22,175 nt of DNA from contig JAFGSO010000096.1 in the NCBI GenBank assembly GCA_016934605.1, positions 1 through 22,175 of the forward strand, read 5' to 3'. The translations under genes and the position numbers were made by a program. Position 1 is the stretch's first letter, and each line of letters opens with the position of its first letter. The DNA is from Calditrichota bacterium (GTDB lineage: Bacteria > Calditrichota > Calditrichia > RBG-13-44-9). The notes under the pieces are model-generated. The model saw only the letters and a list, made by a program, of their open reading frames with translations. It was not told the DNA's origin and did not search any database. Shown here piece by piece: positions 7,864-14,240 of this stretch.

Positions 7864-7962
7864 ATGGTTTGAATATTAATCTATTTAACATAAATCCGGC
7901 TTTTAAATTCCTGCTATATCCCAATGTAGTATGAAACAGCCAAATAAGAACTCACCATATTC

Positions 7963-9183
7963 CTACCTTATCAGCACTATCCTTTTCACCTGCACAGAAT
8001 TTTCCGTCCTCAGGACCACCAGATACTGCCCGGAGGCAACGGACAAACCGGCATCAGAAAGTCCATCCCAGTTCACTTTCTGCATTCCGGTAGTAAAATA
8101 ACCCTGTAAGAGTATCCGAACCCGCTCACCAAGCACATTAAAAATTTCCAGTGTAACATCCCCGGAAGAAGGCTGGTACCACTGAATACCGATCCGGGAA
8201 TTGAACGGATTGGGATAACCGGGATACAAAAATGGTTTATGCGGTATTTCATTATGAGCAAGCCAGGGCAGAGACATGGGAACATAAAACGTCGCATAGA
8301 TAACATCCACGAATTTTTCCCAGTGGGCTGCATTGGCGCGAATGAAGTATTCAATCTCCATGTGAATGAAGGAGTAGCCGTTGGAATTGGAAAATTGACC
8401 CTGAGTGTTCGTGGTGGCACCAAGCGTTGTATAATTCACACCATCAAATATCCCCACGGAATACCCTTCACCAATAATTCCCTGAGCCAGTGAATCCAGA
8501 ATCGGCCCGGGTGAAGGTGTACCGTTGCTTAAAATAACATCCGGATATCCGGCGGGATGGTTGTTGCGGCTGAAACCATGTATCTGCATGGTATGGCTCA
8601 CCAGCGGACTGATTTCCTGGTGTACTACATGAAACATATTTTGCGTATTGTGAGCCACATCTGCCGGACGGGGATCTCTGCCATTGGCATAGCGGTGAGT
8701 CCCGGCCATCAGGAAATACCGTGACTGTACTACCTGGTAGGAAGTAAAACCCACCTGCCAGGTATTACTGTCGAACAGCGGATGCGGTACTTCTATGGCG
8801 ACTTCAACACCTCCAGTTGGATAGAAAATATAGGTTCCCCATCCCAGCTGAACACCGCCGGAGACATTGGCACTGGGTTCCATCAGAACATAATAAAGAC
8901 TGCTGTCGTAAGCGGTATCGTACCATTCGTATAGTTCATATCCCAGAGAATCGGCCAGAGAATCGGCCGATGCATATCTGGCATTCAGCATGTGCCGGGT
9001 GACCGACCGGAAGGATTCCATCTCTCCCGAAGTCGGTATTACAAAAGCATTACTGTTTTCTCCTGGCATGGCAGACTTGATCTGGGAAATCAGCAGCGAC
9101 AGGTTTCCGTATTTCACTTCCTGAGAAAAAACCGGGGACAGGAAAAAAAATACCAGCAGAACAGAACCAATTTTCTTAATCAT
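7963..9183 (-). CDS. Secreted sorting-domain protein, candidate gamma-PGA-hydrolase-like zinc enzyme
   Basis: A 406-residue exported protein with signal peptide 1-20 (ends VFSQ). A core of about 25-310 is followed by a type IX/FlgD-like C-terminal sorting domain at 320-406 (YPNPFN, NVLGERV, WDG, ending LIR). The core shows clustered putative metal or catalytic residues: EVPHP (E131, H134), GTHR (H163), DVAHN (H178), FHVVHQE (H188), QIHGF (H202) and FIHMEIE (H274, E276). The order H-rich strand, HG turn, then an NSNG...MEIE...R strand recalls the layout of phage poly-gamma-glutamate hydrolases. That comparison is remote and made by eye. The start ATG overlaps the stop of the upstream DUF6305-like gene by 8 bp, indicating coupling. 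Export and the sorting domain are well supported; enzymatic function is a hypothesis. Confidence 0.8.
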   Translation of the reverse strand: MIKKIGSVLLVFFFLSPVFSQEVKYGNLSLLISQIKSAMPGENSNAFVIPTSGEMESFRSVTRHMLNARYASADSLADSLGYELYEWYDTAYDSSLYYVLMEPSANVSGGVQLGWGTYIFYPTGGVEVAIEVPHPLFDSNTWQVGFTSYQVVQSRYFLMAGTHRYANGRDPRPADVAHNTQNMFHVVHQEISPLVSHTMQIHGFSRNNHPAGYPDVILSNGTPSPGPILDSLAQGIIGEGYSVGIFDGVNYTTLGATTNTQGQFSNSNGYSFIHMEIEYFIRANAAHWEKFVDVIYATFYVPMSLPWLAHNEIPHKPFLYPGYPNPFNSRIGIQWYQPSSGDVTLEIFNVLGERVRILLQGYFTTGMQKVNWDGLSDAGLSVASGQYLVVLRTENSVQVKRIVLIR

Positions 9184-9751
9184 CAGATTTTCCGTAGATT
9201 GTTTTCAGAATCGGCTGGATATCATTGATTTTTTCAGGTAGCTGGATCAGTATTTTATTTTCTTCGGCAACCGAACTGAAAAATCCGTCGTCATCGCCTT
9301 CTTTCACCACAATCAGATGATCTGCGTTCATGGCAACTGGTTTGTTGAAATAATCGGATAAATCACCCCGCCGGGATTTCCCGCCGACATGCACGCCAAT
9401 CACCGGAACTTTTGCTTTCTTGGCCTTTACCACGATATCCTGAACTCGCTGCAGTTCTTCTTCCTTATCGATGCTGGCCGCTCCCAGACCTTTGCTGCTG
9501 CCGCCGCTTACGATAATAATGCTCTTAACCGAATCCACCAGTGCTGTCTGGGCATTCTTATCAAATCTGTAAGAAACACCTGCTTTGTCCGCTAGAATTT
9601 TAATCATAAGTACATCCGCACTCTGACCGGCGCTGGTGATAAGTACCGGCTCCTCGGCCGTAAATTCGACTTTTTCCTGAGCCAGAACTGCTGAGGCGAG
9701 AAAAACAAGCAGCAAGGTAACCACATTGATCCTTAAAATTTTTGAAAACAT
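9176..9751 (-). CDS. Exported DUF6305-like protein, possible solute-binding partner
   Basis: A 191-residue protein with signal peptide 1-25 (ends VLAQ) and one compact alpha/beta domain. Visible blocks are EPVLITSAGQSADVLMIK, a KSIIIVSGGSSKGLGAA strand-turn with G/S-rich loop, VPVIGVHVGGKSRRGD and NADHLIVVKEGDDDG. These match my recollection of the uncharacterised DUF6305 family. The pattern of parallel strands ending in glycine-rich loops suggests ligand binding. No catalytic motif is evident. It has an excellent ribosome-binding site (AGGAGGT, 5 nt before ATG). It overlaps the next gene by 8 bp and lies downstream of the lone TRAP-like permease block, so a binding-protein role for that permease is possible but unproven. 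Confidence 0.7.
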   Translation of the reverse strand: MFSKILRINVVTLLLVFLASAVLAQEKVEFTAEEPVLITSAGQSADVLMIKILADKAGVSYRFDKNAQTALVDSVKSIIIVSGGSSKGLGAASIDKEEELQRVQDIVVKAKKAKVPVIGVHVGGKSRRGDLSDYFNKPVAMNADHLIVVKEGDDDGFFSSVAEENKILIQLPEKINDIQPILKTIYGKSDD

Positions 9752-9829
9752 ATAACCTCCTGTTTTTATGATAGAATTTGGATAATAAAAATACTAAATT
9801 TTCTCACTCATTTCCCCCTTTAACACTAA

Positions 9830-10000
9830 GGTCCGGTTAACTTGGAATTAACGTCTTTAACAATAATTTTCATTCAATACGAAGCAGCCATATATGACCC
9901 TCCCCTGGCCCTATAAATAGGGCCTTTCCCCTCCCTTATTCATAAGGGAGGGGATTAAGGGGTGGGTCAAATATCACCCCATAAATTCTAAGTTCCCACT
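9830..10000. repeat. Possible second MITE-like inverted-repeat unit
   Basis: GGTTAACTTGGAATTAA (about 9835-9851) and the inverse of ATAAATTCTAAGTTCCC (9981-9997) share the core AACTTrGAATT. They flank the palindromic hairpin unit at 9895-9969 in the 483-bp gap upstream of the DUF6305-like gene. Its architecture parallels the clearer element at 7679-7863, but repeat identity is weaker and no duplication is seen. The remainder of the gap (10001-10234) holds no ORF; a small inverted repeat AGACA/TGTCT is seen around 10091-10111. Confidence 0.25.
9895..9969. repeat. Compound palindromic repeat (two nested hairpins bounded by TGACCC/GGGTCA)
   Basis: The unit starts TGACCC (9895) and ends GGGTCA (9969). 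Inside are two perfect hairpins: GGCCCTAT-AA-ATAGGGCC (9907-9924) and CCCCTCCCTTAT-TC-ATAAGGGAGGGG (9928-9953). It is related in style to the other GC-run hairpins in the window but is a distinct sequence class. It lies in a noncoding gap between the M14 gene and the DUF6305-like gene and could hinder transcription read-through. Confidence 0.6.
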
Positions 10001-10234
10001 ATTAATCTTGTCACTTCATACTTTAATTTATTTAATAATTCTAGTTTATCTGCTGCTTTAACAGGACGCCCTTCCCTCCGCCAGTCTGGAAGACACAGCC
10101 TTCATGTCTAGCCAGCCGGACAGGCCTTCAAAGGGGGGGAAAATAATAATTCCATTCCGGTAGTTACATAAAATCATTTATTTATACAGGTCCAGCTGAC
10201 TTGACTCCACTTGCTTTTACGCCATCGAAGTCAT

Positions 10235-11365
10235 TCAAAAATACTTCTCCACACCTTCCTCCATCAATTCCTGATAAGACGGCAATCCCGAGATAAATAT
10301 GGCATTTTGCGGGGATGAGCGGGAATACACTTCCAGAATTTTCTGAAATGCCTCCAGATGCCGTCCCACCCGTTCCTCCATGGGTAATCCGGTACTATCA
10401 TACGGAACACTTAACACGCCCAGCGTTGAACCGAGCAGGTACATCTTATCCCAGCCGGTCATAATCAGCCTCGCATCCGTTTTCCCGCGAAGCCTTCCCT
10501 GAATGGGATTCGCCGTCTCCATAAGAATCGGAAATGCCTCGGTAAAATCATCCCATTCGCGGTGACTCAGTCCCCGAAAATTATAGGGAGATGGCTCCAG
10601 CGAGTAATGCAGGTCCTCGAATGCCAGCTCCAGAGCCGCTTCAGTGACCACATCCTGGCTCCGGGTTGTCGAAACAATGGCATTCACCACCGGATATTCC
10701 GGAGCCGCTTCATGCAGATCGAAAGCGATATCAATTTCCTCCTGACGAATCAGTTGAACGATAGCGTAAGCAATTTGTTCAGTTAAATTCCCATCCGGAC
10801 GACCGGGATAAGCCCGGTTGAGATTTCGCGTTTCGTTTCCGGCCAGCTTCTGTCCGGAGGGATAATGCAGATAGATATCCGGATCGGGCCACTGATCGAT
10901 TGGATTGGTAATACGGGATCCATAACGGAATTTTCGGTTTCCCTTTTCACCCTGAATCTCAAAAAACTGGGGATACCCCTCTTGAGGGTCATTGTGGGTA
11001 AACGCACTGGCATTAGCCTGCGGGATAATATAGACTGTTCCCCGTGAGATTCCCAGATTTTCCAGGATCAGATAGGTGGTTATATATGCCGCCGGTTCAT
11101 TGGGATGTGTACCACCCAGGATCAGCACCTTCCCCCCCTCTTCTTCACCGGAAAACCGGTAAATTTTTGTATCTCCGCTGGTTCCCTCCAGCGACTTATG
11201 ATACTCATGGAGGAACCGGATCTCGGAAAGAGCCTGAGATGGATAGAAGGTATCATCCCGGTGCAGCCGGTTGAAATCAATCGTTACCAGAACCGAGAGA
11301 ATCAGCGCCAGAATCAGCATAGAAACAGCAAAAATATTTGCTTTTATAAAATTCAAAATTTTCAT
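10235..11365 (-). CDS. M14-family (AstE/AspA-like) zinc deacylase/carboxypeptidase, membrane-anchored
   Basis: A 376-residue protein with an uncleaved-looking N-terminal membrane segment (about 10-29), so it is likely an inner-membrane anchored periplasmic enzyme. The M14 zinc site is intact: H87 and E90 in GGTHPNEPA, H218 in AFDLHEA, the NLNR substrate motif at 181-184 (NLNRAYPGRPDG), and a likely catalytic E283 in METANP. It shares these motifs with the lipoprotein paralog at 3093-3926 but carries an extra segment (about 125-178) between the first ligand block and NLNR. It starts only 4 nt after the 49-residue membrane protein, with no Shine-Dalgarno of its own, which suggests translational coupling. 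Substrate unknown; a gamma-glutamyl or N-acyl-amino-acid product is inferred from context. Confidence 0.83.
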   Translation of the reverse strand: MKILNFIKANIFAVSMLILALILSVLVTIDFNRLHRDDTFYPSQALSEIRFLHEYHKSLEGTSGDTKIYRFSGEEEGGKVLILGGTHPNEPAAYITTYLILENLGISRGTVYIIPQANASAFTHNDPQEGYPQFFEIQGEKGNRKFRYGSRITNPIDQWPDPDIYLHYPSGQKLAGNETRNLNRAYPGRPDGNLTEQIAYAIVQLIRQEEIDIAFDLHEAAPEYPVVNAIVSTTRSQDVVTEAALELAFEDLHYSLEPSPYNFRGLSHREWDDFTEAFPILMETANPIQGRLRGKTDARLIMTGWDKMYLLGSTLGVLSVPYDSTGLPMEERVGRHLEAFQKILEVYSRSSPQNAIFISGLPSYQELMEEGVEKYF

Positions 11366-11369
11366 TTGT

Positions 11370-11519
11370 TCATTTCACCATAAATAATCTGAGGAGAAAA
11401 GGGATAAGTGAAATAGCCGCTGTCAACTGCATCATCCGGCTTTTCTCTTTAAAGATATCATATATCAGCAAAATTGAGAAAAACAGCAGAATCAGCTGAT
11501 AGATTAGAGTTAGTATCAT
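11370..11519 (-). CDS. Small hydrophobic membrane protein (49 aa)
   Basis: A short ORF starting at ATG 11519 (MILTLIYQLILLFF...) and ending 4 nt before the M14 gene. It has two hydrophobic segments (about 2-19 and 33-47) separated by a charged KEKSR turn, so a two-pass helical hairpin is likely. A longer in-frame reading from 11597 adds 26 codons that lie in heptad repeat and is probably not real. Tight spacing to the M14 gene, and the position after the TRAP-like permease, argue for a true gene, perhaps an anchor or small subunit. No family was recognised. Confidence 0.55.
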   Translation of the reverse strand: MILTLIYQLILLFFSILLIYDIFKEKSRMMQLTAAISLIPFLLRLFMVK

Positions 11520-11542
11520 GCTTAAGATCTTTCTATTTAATA

Positions 11543-11604
11543 ATAAGCATAGAGCATAGCGCATAGAGAAGAACAAAGAATTAAGATCAAAGATCAAAGA
11601 TGCT
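11543..11604. repeat. Heptad-word repeat block B1
   Basis: AGCATAG/CGCATAG words followed by AGATCAA repeats with 7-nt spacing, directly upstream of the small membrane protein. Part of the same repeat style as the block at 11690-11878; the two are separated by the REP-like palindrome. Confidence 0.6.
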
Positions 11605-11616
11605 GCTGTTTATAGT

Positions 11617-11680
11617 CTTCTGGACGCTGGCTCCAACGACTGAAGTCGTTGGCTAAAATCATCTATCCCTTCGGGACACT
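11617..11680. repeat. REP-like palindromic element
   Basis: A strong hairpin CCAACGACT-GA-AGTCGTTGG (11633-11652) is followed by a second small hairpin TCCC-TTC-GGGA (11666-11676). On the minus strand it reads GTCCCGAAGGGAT...TTTAGCCAACGACTTCAGTCGTTGG, the usual look of REP elements associated with IS200-like REP transposases (RAYT). No such transposase gene is in the window. It sits inside the heptad-repeat region between the TRAP-like permease and the 49-residue protein. Confidence 0.65.
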
Positions 11681-11689
11681 TTCTATAAT

Positions 11690-11878
11690 TTTTCTTGTAT
11701 CTTGTATCTTGTAATCTTGTTTTCTTGTTTCTGTGCCTTCTTTATCCGTTCTCCCTTTTCCCTTTTCCCTTTTCCCTTTGACTCCTGTATCCTGATTTTT
11801 TGCAGACTGCCAACTGCAGACTGGCTCCTTTGTATTGCCCTTGTACCTTGAGCACTGTGCCTTGAGCCTTCTTCTACA
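11690..11878. repeat. Heptad-word repeat block B2
   Basis: A serial mosaic of 7-nt words: CTTGTAT repeats (about 11694-11720), CCCTTTT repeats (about 11753-11777), TATCCTG/ACTCCTG, TGCAGAC/TGCCAAC/TGCAGAC (about 11802-11822), and CCTTGTA/CCTTGAG/CACTGTG/CCTTGAG (about 11840-11868). On the opposite strand the words AAGGCTC AAGGCAC match those at 268-281. Together with B1 and the REP-like element it fills the 354-bp gap downstream of the permease; no gene is supported here. Confidence 0.75.
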
Positions 11879-13145
11879 GTACCTTCCCCAATTCATTCGC
11901 AAAAACAATCATCCCGATTCCCCATATGGCAGTGGCCAAAGCAGGCAGGAGGGTGTATTTCAGCACCCTGAAATAATTTTCCTCACCCACTACCTGAGCA
12001 GCAAAAATTCCGGCCAGGGCCGTCGGCGGCATTAAATCACCCAGCCCGGAGATGAGGGATAGCGCCGACCCCACAATAATTTCATTCTGTCCCAGAAAGG
12101 CCAGCAGGAATGGTACTCCCAGCACGGAAGCAGAACCATACGCCGATATAGCCCCGAACAGCGGCATCATGGTGGCGATTCCCACATACCTCCAGAACGC
12201 CGGCAGACTGAGACTGCCAATCACCAGCAACCCCCGGACACCCGTCAGAGTCATGATCTGGATGAACATTCCGATTCCAATCAGAATCCCGATCACCGGA
12301 AGTCCTTCCTGCAGCGAACGATGGGAGAGTTTTAGAAAATGAAACCGCTTCCCGCTAAACATCCCCACCAGGCTGCAGATCATGAAAATGAGCGGAACTC
12401 CCAGATTGGGAACGATTCCCGGGAATATTCTCACTCCCAATAGAAGAATGACCACCAAAAACAGCGGGATGTACAGGCGCCATCCATAATTTTCGAAGGC
12501 ATCCTTCGGTAAATCCGGAAGAATAGTTACCAGGTCCACCTCCTGAATGTATTTCCAGCCCAGCAACAGATTCACCGCAATGGCCAGCGGGAAGGTGGCG
12601 AAGATCAGCGGTAACTCGAATCCGATGAACGGCATATCCACACCTCCGCCGATAATCATCGCCGGGACATTGATGGGCGGGGCAATCATTCCGTAGATAG
12701 CGCTCATGGCAATCATGGCCGCCACCTTCAGTTTGGGAATGCCCAGATGCATCAGCGCAGGTGCCACCAGCGCACCGGTGGTCAGAACCGTGGCGGTGGA
12801 AAGACCGGTGATCATCCCCGGAAACATGATGAACAGGGTGATAAAAAAGAGCAGCCAGAAGGGGTGATCATGCATCCTTACGATAATAAGGCGGCTCAGG
12901 CTTCCCAGCGCACCCGATTCCCGCAATACTTCCATGAATATCATAGCTGTGGCAATAATTAGGATGGGATCCAGATAGGCAAAAGTGCCCTCAATCAGAT
13001 GCCTTAGCGGAATTCCCTCGCCTCCTACCACAGCTCCCACCACCGATGAAAATATGAGTGATATCCCGATGGGCCATTTAAAACCCATCGCTGCCACAAC
13101 AAACGACCCGGTCATCAGTACGAAAATCAGCCATTCCGGATACAA
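11874..13145 (-). CDS. TRAP-type large permease (DctM-like), stand-alone
   Basis: A 423-residue polytopic membrane protein with about 11-12 hydrophobic spans, as in DctM subunits of TRAP transporters (ion transporter superfamily). Recognisable blocks are GMITGLSTATVLTTGALVAP, the hairpin-like AMSAIYGMIAPPINVPAMIIGGG near the middle, and a C-terminal SALSLISGLGDLMPPTALAG repeat-like counterpart. The start is TTG 13145, chosen because GAGGAA lies about 8 nt upstream. No small permease (DctQ) or canonical DctP binding protein lies nearby; the DUF6305-like exported protein is the only plausible binding partner in the window. It is 50 nt downstream of the PorV-like gene. The substrate is unknown; glutamate or a gamma-glutamyl product fits the neighbours. 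Confidence 0.8.
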   Translation of the reverse strand: MYPEWLIFVLMTGSFVVAAMGFKWPIGISLIFSSVVGAVVGGEGIPLRHLIEGTFAYLDPILIIATAMIFMEVLRESGALGSLSRLIIVRMHDHPFWLLFFITLFIMFPGMITGLSTATVLTTGALVAPALMHLGIPKLKVAAMIAMSAIYGMIAPPINVPAMIIGGGVDMPFIGFELPLIFATFPLAIAVNLLLGWKYIQEVDLVTILPDLPKDAFENYGWRLYIPLFLVVILLLGVRIFPGIVPNLGVPLIFMICSLVGMFSGKRFHFLKLSHRSLQEGLPVIGILIGIGMFIQIMTLTGVRGLLVIGSLSLPAFWRYVGIATMMPLFGAISAYGSASVLGVPFLLAFLGQNEIIVGSALSLISGLGDLMPPTALAGIFAAQVVGEENYFRVLKYTLLPALATAIWGIGMIVFANELGKVL

Positions 13146-13195
13146 AATTCAGATTCCTCGCTCAATTTGGGGCTTGTGCCTTTCCTGTAAATTTG

Positions 13196-14230
13196 TCAGA
13201 ACGAAATACTTCCCGAGAAAATATGGATATAATCCAGTTCATCAAAAGACGCCAGCGCATAATCGAAGGTAAATCCTGCACCGGTCATTGGAACATTTAA
13301 ACCTATACCGTAAAATAACTTCTCTACATCCCGGTTCAGGCGGTAACCGCCTCGTAACATCAGAATATCCCTGAAGGCATATTCCGCACCAAAGGCCAGA
13401 AATTCATCACCGTCAGTGGGATGATTCCCGTCGATGGATAGCGTAAACCGGTTCATTTCCGAATTAAAAAAGTTCTGCTGATCTCCCACCATGTCCATGG
13501 AAACTCCAACCCGAAAATTAACCGGCAATTCCCATGGTTCGGTTTTCAGACGCGATTCCACACCCACATTCAGGGTGTTATTCGGATTCAGATCGAACTC
13601 CCGGGTCAGATCACGGCCATCCAGTTGGAGCTTACCGCCAAAATTGGAGAAATTCATTCCAAGCCGCAATCCATAAAAGGGCACATTCAAAATGCTTCCA
13701 ATATCCAGCGCAAATGTGCCGGCATTTTCATTATATATTGACTGTTGAATATACTTTCCTGTAAATCCCAGCGCAAAAAAATCGGTGACCCGAATGCCAT
13801 AAGAGGCTCCGATGGCCAGATCACTCGCCCCGAAAAATTCTCCGGTTCCGTGCGGCTGATCCACAGTAGTAATCTCCATATCATCCATTGTCAGGATAAT
13901 GACCTGAAATCCAACCGCACTGGAATTGTTGACCGGCAAAATAAAGCTGAAAAATTCATGCCGGATATCGGCAAACCACTGGGTGTGCGAACCGCTCAGG
14001 GTGGGGCGATGTATAGTTGTTATAATCGCCGGATTCCAGTAGAGTGCATAGGGATCTTCCGGAATGGCTACCACGGCTCCCGCCATTCCCATGGCCCGGG
14101 CCCCGGCACCGATTTTCAGAAACTGAGCAGCAACCGTTCCATTTTTATTGGTGGCGGCGTTCACCGATGAAAAGGATATCACCAGGAACAGAACAAGAAA
14201 AATAATACAGATATGTCGATATGTTTTCAT
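13196..14230 (-). CDS. PorV/PorQ-family outer-membrane beta-barrel protein
   Basis: A 344-residue outer-membrane protein with signal peptide 1-25. The diagnostic N-terminal block AAQFLKIGAGARAMGMAGA is followed by DPYALYWNPA, as in the PorV/PorQ (UPF0164-like) family. Alternating hydrophobic strands run to the C-terminus, which ends in a barrel-type strand with terminal Phe (SGSISF). In Bacteroidota, PorV shuttles type IX cargo to the attachment complex; PorQ-like paralogs have less defined roles. A good GAGGA site precedes ATG 14230. The gene starts 10 nt after the 961-residue sorting-domain protein, so the pair is probably co-translated, possibly linking barrel and cargo. Confidence 0.82.
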   Translation of the reverse strand: MKTYRHICIIFLVLFLVISFSSVNAATNKNGTVAAQFLKIGAGARAMGMAGAVVAIPEDPYALYWNPAIITTIHRPTLSGSHTQWFADIRHEFFSFILPVNNSSAVGFQVIILTMDDMEITTVDQPHGTGEFFGASDLAIGASYGIRVTDFFALGFTGKYIQQSIYNENAGTFALDIGSILNVPFYGLRLGMNFSNFGGKLQLDGRDLTREFDLNPNNTLNVGVESRLKTEPWELPVNFRVGVSMDMVGDQQNFFNSEMNRFTLSIDGNHPTDGDEFLAFGAEYAFRDILMLRGGYRLNRDVEKLFYGIGLNVPMTGAGFTFDYALASFDELDYIHIFSGSISF

Positions 14231-14240
14231 AGCATCCTCG

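Noticed and set aside
7963..9183. Annotation as an N-acetylmuramoyl-L-alanine amidase
   Set aside because: Motif order (EVPHP, GTHR, QIHGF, MEIE) does not fit the amidase_3 pattern well; left as an unassigned candidate hydrolase.
11663..11908. An 81-codon minus-strand ORF in the gap before the permease 3' end
   Set aside because: Its lysine/glycine-rich product is a translation of heptad-repeat words; not a protein gene.
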